DNA of 64,000 bases, from assembly GCF_003144035.1 (NCBI RefSeq), contig NZ_QFWT01000009.1, positions 151,818 through 215,817 of the forward strand. Reading direction: 5' to 3'. Below are positions 27,655 to 36,586 of this stretch, piece by piece. This DNA comes from Vibrio albus. Lineage in GTDB: Bacteria; Pseudomonadota; Gammaproteobacteria; Enterobacterales; Vibrionaceae. Within the stretch, counting starts at the first letter, position 1. Every line of letters begins with the position of its first letter. A program made the translations under genes and the position numbers. A model generated the notes under the pieces. The model had not been told where the DNA came from, made no database searches, and saw nothing but the letters and a program-made list of their open reading frames with translations.

Positions 27655-28119
27655 GTGAACAAACATAGCTACAAATTTCGATATATTTATGCATTAATCG
27701 CTGGCTTAAGCGCTTCGTTCGCTATAGGTTTACTCTCGTTATCAACCCAGTTAAGTCCCAATTTAGTGTTGTTAATAGCACCATTCGGTTCGACATCCGT
27801 CATCGTTTTCGGACTGCCCCACAGCCCCCATGCCCAGCCTAAAAATGTTATTTTCGGGCACTTTATTACCGCGTTTATCGGTGTCTGCTTTGTTGAGTTT
27901 ATTGGTGTTACATCATTGGATATGGCGATCGCCACAGGCTTGGCGGTCAGCGTTATGTTGATTACCCGCACAGTCCATCCGCCAGCAGGCGCTAACCCAC
28001 TGCTGATTATGCTGACGGCCCAGAGCTGGGACTTTCTGTTTACCACCGTGCTGTTGGGCACCTTAGTGATGGTTTCAATAGCTCAGGGGGTAAAAACCAT
28101 TCGGGAAAAATACGTCTAG
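27655..28119 (+). CDS. HPP family membrane protein
   Basis: A 154-aa protein with about four membrane helices and the family signature HPPAGANPLL near residue 108. It begins with GTG; a weak GAG stands upstream, and the start is uncertain. Some HPP proteins in cyanobacteria and plastids transport nitrite, but the substrate in Vibrio is unknown. The length is normal for single-domain HPP proteins. Confidence 0.8.
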   Translation: MNKHSYKFRYIYALIAGLSASFAIGLLSLSTQLSPNLVLLIAPFGSTSVIVFGLPHSPHAQPKNVIFGHFITAFIGVCFVEFIGVTSLDMAIATGLAVSVMLITRTVHPPAGANPLLIMLTAQSWDFLFTTVLLGTLVMVSIAQGVKTIREKYV

Positions 28120-28298
28120 ATCCCCCTCCAATAAAACTATCAGTTACGACAAAAAGACACCTCATTCAGAAAAGAATGACTTACGCCGTATAGCTCCTGT
28201 TAGAGTCCGCTTTTTCTGTGGTATCTTCTTGTTATGATTACCACTAGGGCGTGTATCTTTCATGGCCTAATGATAAAAAATAACAGGAGTATGGAGTC

Positions 28299-29303
28299 AT
28301 GCAAGAAAAGCCCGTTCGTTGGGGAATAGCCGGAGTTGGCCAAATCGCACATCGCTTTGCCGCTGATTTAACTCAACACTGTCCAGATGCCACCTTGTAT
28401 GGTGCTGCTGCCCGTTCGTTAACCCGAGCAACCGAATTTATCTCCAAATACAAGGGCATCAAAAGTTATGGCTCCTATGAGGAAATGGCAACGGATCCGG
28501 ATATTGAAGCCATGTATATCGCGACCATCAATCCAGTTCACAAACCGCTAATTGAGCTGTATCTAAAGCACGGTAAACATGTATTGGTTGAAAAACCGGC
28601 ATTAACCAATCTTGCTGACTGGGATGAAATGTTCACTCTGGCACAGAAGCAAGGGCGGATGCTGATTGAAGCGATGAAGACCATTACATTTCCGGCCTAT
28701 CGTTCATTGCGTCAGTTTATTCAGGAGAACCATATTCAGATTAGCCACATTGATGCAGCCTACGGTGGTGCCGTCCCCTTTGACCCAAACAACCGGGTAT
28801 TTGACGCCAACTTGTGTGGCGGCGCTTCACTGGATGTCGGGGTTTATCCGTTATGGTTATATGCAGACCTGTGTGACTGCTTGGACCAGCCAATAGGGGA
28901 AATGACCACTCAGTTTATTCAGGACGATCCGGAAGCTGGCATTGATGAAACGGCTGTCTATCAATTCTCCGGTCCGGTATCAGGCAACATCCGGGCATCC
29001 ATTACCCAAGATATGGAAAGGATCGCCACACTGACCGGCCCGGATGTAAAGATCGTCATTCAGGATAAATGGTGGAACCCTAAAGTCATCGACATCGAAT
29101 TTCAGGGAAAACCGTTTAAGATCAGTCCGCAGACACAAGGTGGCGGGTTTGAACATGAGATCCAGCATGTCTCTCAGTTAATCAAAGAGAAAGCCAACCA
29201 TTCTGAGATGATTAAAGATAAAACCAGTCGGGCCGTGATCGAAATAGTTGAGACCGGCCTGACCGAAAATGGCTTTGTACACCTGGCAAAAAACCATATG
29301 TAA
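28299..29303 (+). CDS. Gfo/Idh/MocA-family oxidoreductase
   Basis: A 334-aa NAD(P)-dependent dehydrogenase. The Rossmann motif GIAGVGQIAHRFA is at residues 9-21, the catalytic-site EKP (HVLVEKPAL) near 97, and a C-terminal alpha/beta dimerisation domain follows (LCGGASLDVGVYPLWL). AACAGGAG precedes the ATG. The family oxidises or reduces sugars, inositols or trans-dihydrodiols. GGASLDVGVYPL resembles the dihydrodiol dehydrogenase branch, but the substrate cannot be set. No neighbouring sugar genes help. A strong terminator follows. Confidence 0.85.
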   Translation: MQEKPVRWGIAGVGQIAHRFAADLTQHCPDATLYGAAARSLTRATEFISKYKGIKSYGSYEEMATDPDIEAMYIATINPVHKPLIELYLKHGKHVLVEKPALTNLADWDEMFTLAQKQGRMLIEAMKTITFPAYRSLRQFIQENHIQISHIDAAYGGAVPFDPNNRVFDANLCGGASLDVGVYPLWLYADLCDCLDQPIGEMTTQFIQDDPEAGIDETAVYQFSGPVSGNIRASITQDMERIATLTGPDVKIVIQDKWWNPKVIDIEFQGKPFKISPQTQGGGFEHEIQHVSQLIKEKANHSEMIKDKTSRAVIEIVETGLTENGFVHLAKNHM

Positions 29304-29321
29304 GCACCAAATATCTCACAC

Positions 29322-29370
29322 CTGATATCAGGCAATGGTGCACCTACTGCCTGATATCAGATTTTTATTT
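29322..29370. terminator. Strong bidirectional terminator
   Basis: CTGATATCAGGCA and TGCCTGATATCAG form a 13-bp perfect stem over a 13-nt loop, followed by ATTTTTATTTT. It separates the convergent oxidoreductase and AraC genes. Confidence 0.85.
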
Positions 29371-30228
29371 TAACGGTAAGTAGACATTGGTTAATAACTC
29401 CCACTCGTCCACTTCATGAACAAAGTTTAAGTATTGGAAAAAACAAGGGAAATCTCTCAGTTGTTCTCCACTTTCCGGTAACCATTGCTGATACAGGTAA
29501 TACACCGTGTCACCGATACGGTCATGACTGCCCTTGTGCTGAGCCACAGCGCAGCGGCCTCCGGGTATAAGGCCAGCTTTTACACCATAGCCATTGTCCG
29601 GAACCGCTCCTTTATGGGTTCCACAGATGTCAAAACGAAACTCGTCATCAGCGGTATCATTGGGATCAGAGTACGGAATACCAAAAGTTTCGCTGGTTTT
29701 TACTGGCGATAAACCTGTCGTTTTTCGCCATGAAATGAATTTTGCTGCGGTATCGAGAACCCGTCTGGGGCTCCCCCTATGCTCAATCAGGGCCACTTCT
29801 TTCTCGTTGAAGTCGACGACTTTTACTTCCACAATACGTTCTCCATTTATTGGTGGATTGAATTCATATTTTGAGTGCCAGGATTGCCACTCAGGTTGAT
29901 TTCTGAACTGGGAAGGAGATTGCCCAAAAATTCGGGTAAATGCCCGGGAGAAAGCTTCCGGACTCTCGAAATGAGCTTCATAAGCAATATCTGTGATACT
30001 CTGTTCAGGTTCAAACGCTAACCTGAACGATGCCCTTTTCATTCGGGCCAGCAACACAAACTGAATAGCACTTAGCCCCATAAATGATTTAAAGATCCGG
30101 TGAAAATGATACTTGGAACATGCCGCAATATCACTCAATTGCTCCAGAGTAATATTCTGATCTAAATGTCCATTGATAAAATCACAGACTCTTTTTATTC
30201 GCTGGTTATGGAACGCCACTCTATCCAT
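29365..30228 (-). CDS. AraC-family regulator with GyrI-like effector domain
   Basis: A 287-aa protein with the AraC double helix-turn-helix at the N-terminus (residues about 8-108: ITLEQLSDIAACSKYHFHRIFKSFMG and SITDIAYEAHFESPEAFSRAFTRIFGQSPSQFR), followed by a GyrI-like small-molecule-binding domain (about 125-287). This is the Rob/TipA-like layout, usually tied to drug or metabolite sensing. It is divergent from an EamA transporter gene that it might control, a link based on position only. Confidence 0.85.
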   Translation of the reverse strand: MDRVAFHNQRIKRVCDFINGHLDQNITLEQLSDIAACSKYHFHRIFKSFMGLSAIQFVLLARMKRASFRLAFEPEQSITDIAYEAHFESPEAFSRAFTRIFGQSPSQFRNQPEWQSWHSKYEFNPPINGERIVEVKVVDFNEKEVALIEHRGSPRRVLDTAAKFISWRKTTGLSPVKTSETFGIPYSDPNDTADDEFRFDICGTHKGAVPDNGYGVKAGLIPGGRCAVAQHKGSHDRIGDTVYYLYQQWLPESGEQLRDFPCFFQYLNFVHEVDEWELLTNVYLPLK

Positions 30229-30452
30229 TGCTACTTTTCACTACCTCATTCAGAAATCACAAGCATGATATCGACGGGCCTCTCTGAGTGCCTGATTGAG
30301 ATTGCTATATTTTACTTTCATTTTTTATCCTCAAATGGAAAAACAGGGCAAGTGAGTAAAGCAAGGAAAAATAATTCAACATATTCGATCACATATCATC
30401 CTCTTTACGGTAAAGTGATGAGTTAAAAATACCAACAAGGTCAAAAAACATT

Positions 30453-31328
30453 GTGATCTGGATTCTCTTCACTCTTCTTGCCGCTTTCAGTCAGTCATGG
30501 CGAAACGCATTCCAAAGTCAGTTAAGTAAAGATATCAATGTTGCCGGAGTCACCCTGGCGAGATTCTTATGGGCAAGCCCGCTGGCGCTGGCCTATCTGG
30601 TGGTACTCTATCAGTGGCGGCCAGCCCCGCTGCCACACATAACCGGAGAGTCTACCTTCTTTATTCTGGGTGCTTCTGTGATGCAAATCGTCGCAACATC
30701 GCTGATGGTCGTGCTGTTTAAACAGAAAAACTTTGCCGTTGGTGCCGGGCTGGCAAAAAGTGAAGCGCCGGTTTCCGCCTTTTTAGGGGTCCTGTTTTTT
30801 GGCACATCTCTCACCCTGTTAGGCTGGGTCGGGGTTTTGCTCGGCGGCGTTGCCGTACTGTTGTTAAGTTGCCCGAACGGTTTCCGGAGCATCTCTTTGT
30901 CTACAGCCTTACTAGGGCTGGCGTGCAGCAGCTCTTTCGCACTGACTTCTCTATGGATAAGAGAATCCAGCCTGAGTCTGCATCTTCCCTTTCCCCATAG
31001 TGCTGCCTGGGTGCTCTTTTTGGTGATCTCAATTCAGACAGTCATGCTGGTGACTTATCTGCTGCTTCGTGACAGAGCCACGCTTGTTACTATGTTTAAA
31101 AAGCCCAGGCTCGTTATTATGACCAGTGTCGCCAGTTGTGTCGGCTCTTTCGGCTGGTTCAGCGCGATGTCTTTACAAGCCGTACCATATGTAAAAACCC
31201 TCGGTCAGGTCGAAGTATTCTTCACTATGCTGATCTCTTTTTTCTGGCTGAAAGAGAAAATTAAGCGCAAAGATATTACAGCTCTGATTCTGGTAGCCAT
31301 CGCCGCCATACTGGTGATGTGGCAGTAA
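30453..31328 (+). CDS. EamA/DMT-superfamily transporter
   Basis: A 291-aa protein with about ten membrane helices arranged as two EamA repeats (first about residues 1-135, second about 150-290). It begins with GTG; AAGG lies about 11 nt upstream. These carriers export or import amino acids, nucleotides or drugs. The substrate is unknown. The divergent AraC/GyrI-type regulator suggests ligand-controlled expression. Confidence 0.82.
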   Translation: MIWILFTLLAAFSQSWRNAFQSQLSKDINVAGVTLARFLWASPLALAYLVVLYQWRPAPLPHITGESTFFILGASVMQIVATSLMVVLFKQKNFAVGAGLAKSEAPVSAFLGVLFFGTSLTLLGWVGVLLGGVAVLLLSCPNGFRSISLSTALLGLACSSSFALTSLWIRESSLSLHLPFPHSAAWVLFLVISIQTVMLVTYLLLRDRATLVTMFKKPRLVIMTSVASCVGSFGWFSAMSLQAVPYVKTLGQVEVFFTMLISFFWLKEKIKRKDITALILVAIAAILVMWQ

Positions 31329-31573
31329 GCCAGGGTGAAAACCACGGGTTAAAAAAGCCGTTTATGTCCGTCTTTGGGAGATGATACTCATGGCGTATCG
31401 GCATCTGCCATGAGCAAAGTTTAGACAAATAATTCACCAGCTCAATACAGACTCTGAGAACTGCTGGACAATTCCGAGCACCATAGAATGTCAGAAACGC
31501 TTCACCTATGCATAAAAGAGTATCAATGTTACATAAGTTCAGCTTTTCAGACTGGCGAAAGAATTTTCCATTC

Positions 31574-31604
31574 CAGTTAAGGGCATGTTCAGCGCCCCTA
31601 ACTG
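31574..31604 (-). terminator. Possible terminator of the DHOD-like gene
   Basis: CAGTTA-A-GGGC pairs with GCCC-C-TAACTG (one mismatch), 17 bp past the stop codon. There is no clear U tract. It lies in a 292-bp gap (31329-31620) where I see nothing else. Confidence 0.45.
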
Positions 31605-31620
31605 AGGTGATATGAGCGGC

Positions 31621-32694
31621 TTATTTGTACTGATGGAATTTTTGTGCCAGGTATGGGTCCCACATCGCAGCGGTGGCACTCATGACCAAATCTGCCCCCA
31701 TATCAAGCCTGCGGTGCAGATCTTCGGCGTTCATCATGCCGCCCACTGAGCAGATCACAAACTCGTCTTTCCACTTAGTGCGCAGATCGATAAGGTTTTG
31801 CGTAACCTCTTCAGCCAGTTCGCCAATGGCAAACCCACAGGTACCGCTGGAGAGACGTCCCTCACCTGGCAGGGCGGCTTTTCCATCAGGGGTAACCACC
31901 TTACGTGGAATGGTATTGATGGCTGCAAAGCCATCAACAAACGGTCGGTTCGCCTCAATAACCTTTTCAAGTTGCTCTGCTGGCATCCAGCCAAGCTTGA
32001 TCATCAGTGGGGTATCGCCGATGGATTCGCGGATCTTTTTCGAGACCAGCGCTGAGTTTTCCGGATCGGAGAACAATGCCCCCTCCTTGCTTCCCCCAAG
32101 GTTAGGGCAGGAGTAGTTCACCTCAATGACTTTGGCCCCGGCCTCTTTGGCCATTGCGGCAACATAGCCGTAATCCTCAACCAGATCACGCTCTGCCAGA
32201 CCCGGAGTACCATTCACGGAGACCACCATCAACTGGCCCTGGCCCATCTTGCGGTTGCCTGCTTCGATATCCTGCATCCATACCGACGGAGCCAGCGAAG
32301 GAACGCCAAAAGAGTTGGTGATGGTGATCCGCTCATCCTGTGACGGCCGCAGTCCTGGGTGGATCTCAGTATTAATTTCACCGTTTTTAAACTGCTTGTC
32401 AGTATCCAGGAAGATACAGTTTGGCGCAGGGTGACAGGCGCGCTCAACACTTCTTACGGTTTTGTATACCGGGATATCAAAGCCAAGTTGTGCGTAGACA
32501 TCACACCAGTGGCTGTTCAGCAATGGTCCTGCCGGTACGCCAAGGCGGGAGTTGACTTCAAAGTCAAACACCTTGTGAGTCTGTGTAATCGCCGGGCGAG
32601 AGGGGAGCTCGGCATCAAAGAAGGGGCCGTTTTGGTAGTTATCCTCATAGGTTTTGAGAATGTCATAGAGTTCGAACTGGGTTGGTGTAGTCAT
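31621..32694 (-). CDS. Dihydroorotate dehydrogenase-like FMN oxidoreductase
   Basis: A 357-aa TIM-barrel flavoprotein of the DHOD family. It shows VEVNYSCPNLGG-type sequence near residue 190 (the DHOD NxSCPN active-site motif), LMIKLGWMPAEQL, and the FMN phosphate-binding end ICSVGGMMNAEDLHRRLDMGADLVMSATAAMW. There is no N-terminal membrane helix, so it is not the class 2 PyrD that gammaproteobacteria use for pyrimidine synthesis. Its physiological substrate is unknown; related stand-alone members may act on dihydropyrimidine-like compounds. It is not operonic with pyrimidine genes here. Confidence 0.8.
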   Translation of the reverse strand: MTTPTQFELYDILKTYEDNYQNGPFFDAELPSRPAITQTHKVFDFEVNSRLGVPAGPLLNSHWCDVYAQLGFDIPVYKTVRSVERACHPAPNCIFLDTDKQFKNGEINTEIHPGLRPSQDERITITNSFGVPSLAPSVWMQDIEAGNRKMGQGQLMVVSVNGTPGLAERDLVEDYGYVAAMAKEAGAKVIEVNYSCPNLGGSKEGALFSDPENSALVSKKIRESIGDTPLMIKLGWMPAEQLEKVIEANRPFVDGFAAINTIPRKVVTPDGKAALPGEGRLSSGTCGFAIGELAEEVTQNLIDLRTKWKDEFVICSVGGMMNAEDLHRRLDMGADLVMSATAAMWDPYLAQKFHQYK

Positions 32695-32831
32695 CAGAAG
32701 CCTCTTACTGAGTGTACCAATATAAAATTGCGCAGATTCTACCGTTTATGGCTGCTGTTGAACATAGGTGTTATTGCATCAATGCGTGAAAGCTATTATT
32801 CTGATTAGCCCTTATCAGATCGAGTTGCATA

Positions 32832-34061
32832 ATGACTGTAGTAACAGAACAATTTAATGGTAATGTTTATATCGTTATTCCTGCCTACGTAGCTAATAAA
32901 AAACTAAAAAATCAGCTAGAAAAAGAGTCATATTCAAAGGAGGGGGGAGACGAATTAATTCAAGAAATGTCCCGGCGGATAGAAAGTGAAATCTCCAGCC
33001 ATTTACACCAATCTTTACAACGTTACAGTTTAGGAAGTCAAAAATTAGCTTGTTTTGATGAACTCGAGTGCTGCACCGGAGATGGTTTGTATGAAACCAT
33101 AGATATCATCGCTACCGTCGATAGTAACACTCAGTTAGCGGTAGTCATGTTAGTTCTGCATGATAAGCACTTTATGGTATCTCAACTATTGGATCGGGTA
33201 TCGGCAGATAACTTAATACTGAAAACGGGTCAACAGCAGTGCTGTGGTCTGAATGAATATTTACTAAACCGATTTGGAATTCAATTATTATCATCAGCGG
33301 CCAAAACATGCTTGTCCACACGCCAGCCTATCCCCACCGATATCCTGCCCAGTTACCTTGCCAGTGAAACCTACAACTCAGAAAATATGGATGCACAGAT
33401 TATCTCTCCCGAGGTTGCTGAGCAGACTTCTTTAAACATTGCACAATATAATAGCAGCGATATCTATGCAGGTAAGAAAAGTGTACTCAGAGTTGACCGC
33501 CGACCAGGTGATCATCAGGTTGCAACGCTGGCATCAGATAGTGTTTTCTTGTTTGTTTTGGAAATCCTGGCGTTTAAGGAAGCGGCCGTATTAAGAACCA
33601 ATACGAAAACCATCGAAGCAATCAGCGACAGCCGCTTGCTTGAAATGTCCACCATGGACCAGCTCACCTCTGAGTTTTCCACCACAATGCCATTTTGGGA
33701 TATTCGCGTATTCCGCTACATTACAGCACAAAACCTAGCCAACAAACTGGACAACAGCTTTGGTATTGAAAAACACTTTGTTACTTATGATAAAAATCAA
33801 CAATTTTTAGAACATAAGATCAATATTCGTCAGGCAATACGACAGGGTAACGAAGATAAAATTTTATTTTTTATAGCACTGATTTTATTTGTGTTCGAAA
33901 TTGCGCCGTATCTGTTTACAATGTACCAGCGACTGCTAGACCATAAATGGTTTTCAATGTCAGAAATTTACTCTATTTTGGGTTCAGGGGTTAGTACCTG
34001 GGCTCTTGTATTACTCATTGTCAGCATCATTAAACGGCGTAAGAGACACCATGGCTCTTGA
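32832..34061 (+). CDS. Unrecognised protein with two C-terminal membrane helices (module with GNAT-like protein)
   Basis: A 409-aa protein I do not recognise. The N-terminal 335 residues are soluble, with an alpha/beta start (VYIVIPAYV) and a helix-rich section (ILAFKEAAVLRTNTKTIEAI). Two membrane helices lie at about 342-362 (ILFFIALILFVFEIAPYLF) and 380-400 (LGSGVSTWALVLLIVSII), followed by a basic tail KRRKRHH. A soluble N-domain with two terminal helices recalls CorA or RMD1-like topology, but there is no GMN motif. Base composition is more AT-rich than the neighbours. It overlaps the following gene by 11 bp. Confidence 0.7.
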   Translation: MTVVTEQFNGNVYIVIPAYVANKKLKNQLEKESYSKEGGDELIQEMSRRIESEISSHLHQSLQRYSLGSQKLACFDELECCTGDGLYETIDIIATVDSNTQLAVVMLVLHDKHFMVSQLLDRVSADNLILKTGQQQCCGLNEYLLNRFGIQLLSSAAKTCLSTRQPIPTDILPSYLASETYNSENMDAQIISPEVAEQTSLNIAQYNSSDIYAGKKSVLRVDRRPGDHQVATLASDSVFLFVLEILAFKEAAVLRTNTKTIEAISDSRLLEMSTMDQLTSEFSTTMPFWDIRVFRYITAQNLANKLDNSFGIEKHFVTYDKNQQFLEHKINIRQAIRQGNEDKILFFIALILFVFEIAPYLFTMYQRLLDHKWFSMSEIYSILGSGVSTWALVLLIVSIIKRRKRHHGS

Positions 34062-34893
34062 ATCCAAATTAACTCATTTCTTCGATACACAGGCCAACAT
34101 ACATCAGTGCCAGTACCCCGACGATGTAAAAGAGGCCTTGGTAAACCTATTAAGTGACCCTGACACTTTTAAAGCGCAGCGCATGAGCACGCTTTTAATG
34201 AAAACAAATTTCACTACCCTTGAATGGCTGGAGTGGTTTAATTGGTACTATGTGGTGGCCAAGAAGCTAAATGAACCTGACTGGTTTACACAAGCCAAGG
34301 CAAGCATCGCCACATCCAAAAACATCACTTGTATGAGTTATCCGCAGCTTTTACAACATGGCTGGCAGATCAAAGATATTGTCATATCATCCGTGCTGCT
34401 ATCAGATAGCGGGATTGCCAATTACCACGCCAATGATAATGAAGTTGCTCACTGGTGCAGGTTGCGCAGCAAAAACATAAACCTGTTTAGTGGTGCGATT
34501 TTAGCCGGAGAGTTAATAGGACAAGTGGGCTTTATAAAGTTGAATGCCCATGAATATGAACTGTTACGCCAAGGTAAACTCGCGGAAGAAGATATTCGAG
34601 GTGTATCTGATACGTACGCTGGCCCCGTATATTTATATGTCCCCAGCGTTGTCCTCAAACCAGAGTGGCGTAAAAAGTCACTCATGTTCAAATTATTTAC
34701 GCATTTAACTGACCAACTCGAGCGGCAACATGAGTTGGTCGAGCGTGTTCAAGGCCTTATTGCACTTGCTTACACCAAAGATGGTGCCTCGTTATGCGAT
34801 AGACTTAATTTTAAGTTGGAACAAAAAATGGAGAATGGAGAACGCATCTACACTGGCGATTTATCCCAGTTATTGACATTATTTGGCCGTTAA
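34051..34893 (+). CDS. GNAT-like acetyltransferase-fold protein, partner of the two-TM protein
   Basis: About 280 aa from MALESKLTHFF. I chose the ATG at 34051, inside the 11-bp overlap with the previous gene; the frame is open to 34006. The N-terminal half is helical and unrecognised. The C-terminal half (about 145-275) looks like a GNAT fold: strand GELIGQVGFIKL, then YVPSVVLKPEWRKKSLMFKLFTHLTDQL in the position of the acetyl-CoA loop and helix, then LAYTKDGASLCDRLNFKLEQ resembling the usual GF segment. The pyrophosphate-binding loop is not canonical (no RGxGIG). The tight coupling with a membrane protein suggests a joint function. Confidence 0.65.
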   Translation: MALESKLTHFFDTQANIHQCQYPDDVKEALVNLLSDPDTFKAQRMSTLLMKTNFTTLEWLEWFNWYYVVAKKLNEPDWFTQAKASIATSKNITCMSYPQLLQHGWQIKDIVISSVLLSDSGIANYHANDNEVAHWCRLRSKNINLFSGAILAGELIGQVGFIKLNAHEYELLRQGKLAEEDIRGVSDTYAGPVYLYVPSVVLKPEWRKKSLMFKLFTHLTDQLERQHELVERVQGLIALAYTKDGASLCDRLNFKLEQKMENGERIYTGDLSQLLTLFGR

Positions 34894-34928
34894 GCGATTT
34901 TGCCGTACTGGCATGTTTTCCGGCTCCC

Positions 34929-35657
34929 TCAGGAAAATTCAACCTCTGACTCAATACAGATAGCATCATGTCGCCAGTATTCCAGACAGCAGTCAATCAG
35001 AGTTCCATGCTGATCATAATTGAATTTTTTCACCAGCATCGCCGGGCTGCCGGATGTGGCTCTCAGAGCATGAGCCATATCTCCCACCAGTGAGGTAATG
35101 TTGATGCAGTAACGAGTGTTGCCATAACGCGTGTCAAAATGATCGTGATAAACATTCGTAAGAGATACAGCCAGGTCAAAGTCCAGCAGGTTGGGGAAAG
35201 GATCGGACTTGATAAAATGGGTCATATACACAACAGGACGATCATCCAGATAGCGCACCCGCTCTAAGCGGTGAACATCGCTGAAAGGCGGTAAGGCTAA
35301 CAGTTCCGATGCCTGCTTTGTCGCCAGTATCGTTTTGGCCGATACCAGCTCAGTACCAAACTTACGGTTAGCCGCAATGGCGATATCCTCAAAGGTCAGT
35401 GCCAGTGCCGGGTTATAACAGACCGGTGGTGGTGAAATAAACCAGCCACGGCGATCTTCCCGGTAAATCCTTCCTTCAGATTCAAGTAACGAAAGCGCTT
35501 CACGCAGAGTAACCCTGGTCGTATCAAACGTTTCGGCTAACTTTCTCTCTGATGGTAATTTTTGCCCGGGTGACAACATTCCGGTATCAATCTGCTCCAG
35601 CAAAGCTTCTTTAATTTTGACGTATTGCACCCGCGTAGTCCTTTCTGCATTTCTCAT
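34929..35657 (-). CDS. GntR/HutC-family regulator with UTRA domain
   Basis: A 242-aa protein with a GntR winged helix at residues about 10-75 (LSPGQKLPSERKLAETFDTTRVTLREALSLLESEGRIYREDRRGWFISP) and a UTRA ligand-binding domain (about 95-240: LERVRYLDDRPVVYMTHF). HutC-type regulators bind small effectors such as phosphosugars or phosphonates. It is divergent from nothing obvious, lying between the two-gene module and cobA. The target is unknown. Confidence 0.82.
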   Translation of the reverse strand: MRNAERTTRVQYVKIKEALLEQIDTGMLSPGQKLPSERKLAETFDTTRVTLREALSLLESEGRIYREDRRGWFISPPPVCYNPALALTFEDIAIAANRKFGTELVSAKTILATKQASELLALPPFSDVHRLERVRYLDDRPVVYMTHFIKSDPFPNLLDFDLAVSLTNVYHDHFDTRYGNTRYCINITSLVGDMAHALRATSGSPAMLVKKFNYDQHGTLIDCCLEYWRHDAICIESEVEFS

Positions 35658-35772
35658 AGAAAAGATAGCACGATGAAGCTGATGATTAAAATAACTTTAG
35701 GACACTCCGGATAAGTAACAAAAATGCCACCCGAAGGTGGCGTATTCTGATAAGTTGGGTAAAAGAATAGGT

Positions 35773-36558
35773 TTATTCAGCCGCAAACCAGTTCAGCTTT
35801 TCATGCAGCTTTGCCACACTTCCCACAACGATAAGAGCCGGACTTTCCGCCTGTTTTGCCGCTTGCGGTAATGCCGTCAGTGTGGTCAGAAATACTTTCT
35901 GCTTAGCGGTTGTCCCTCTCTCAATAATCGCGCAGGGAGTGCTGCCCTCCAAACCGTTTAACAACAGTTGCTCACTGATATGGCCGCTCTGCTTCAACCC
36001 CATATAAAACACCAGGGTGTGATTGGTCTGCGCCAGAGACGACCAGGACAGATAATCACCATCCTGTTTGATGTGTCCGGTAATAAACTGTACTCCCTGA
36101 GAATAATCTCTGTGAGTCAGCGGGATCCCGGCGTAAGCCGTCGCACCGGCAGCGGCCGTGATCCCCGGAACAATTTCAAACCGAATATGTTGCTCAGCCA
36201 GACATTCGATCTCTTCACCGCCACGGCCGAAGATAAACGGATCGCCCCCTTTCAGGCGCACCACATGCTTCCCCTTCAGGGCATGCTCAGCCAGGATTCG
36301 ATTAATCTGGTCCTGAGGCACGCTATGATAATCCAGTTTTTTACCTACATAGATCTGCTCAGCCTGCTGATTGACCAGTGCCATAATCTCCGGGGAGACG
36401 AGACGGTCATAGACGACGACTTCTGCCTGTTTCAGTAACCGGTACGCTTTCATTGTCAGCAGTTCCGGGTCGCCCGGTCCTGCCCCGACAAGTGATACGA
36501 GCCCTTTTGTTCGTTTCTCTACTGTACCCATTACCGAGTGTTCAGAAGTATTCGTCAT
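35773..36558 (-). CDS. cobA: Uroporphyrinogen-III C-methyltransferase
   Basis: A 261-aa SAM-dependent enzyme with the family signatures LVGAGPGDPELLT (residues about 21-33), YDRLVS and VVRLKGGDPFIFGRGGEE. It converts uroporphyrinogen III to precorrin-2, the first committed step to siroheme. It lies just downstream of nirC in a nir operon, supplying siroheme for NirB. It complements the siroheme synthase at 40590, whose own methyltransferase half is degenerate. Confidence 0.92.
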   Translation of the reverse strand: MTNTSEHSVMGTVEKRTKGLVSLVGAGPGDPELLTMKAYRLLKQAEVVVYDRLVSPEIMALVNQQAEQIYVGKKLDYHSVPQDQINRILAEHALKGKHVVRLKGGDPFIFGRGGEEIECLAEQHIRFEIVPGITAAAGATAYAGIPLTHRDYSQGVQFITGHIKQDGDYLSWSSLAQTNHTLVFYMGLKQSGHISEQLLLNGLEGSTPCAIIERGTTAKQKVFLTTLTALPQAAKQAESPALIVVGSVAKLHEKLNWFAAE

Positions 36559-36586
36559 ACTTTTTCCTTATAGTATTACTGGTACC

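Noticed and set aside
30166..30426. 86-codon frame over the AraC start and the divergent gap
   Set aside because: Low-complexity translation without a ribosome site; it overlaps the AraC N-terminus.
32359..32808. Open frame opposite the DHOD-like gene running past its start
   Set aside because: It contains no recognisable domain and overlaps the well-conserved enzyme gene for most of its length.
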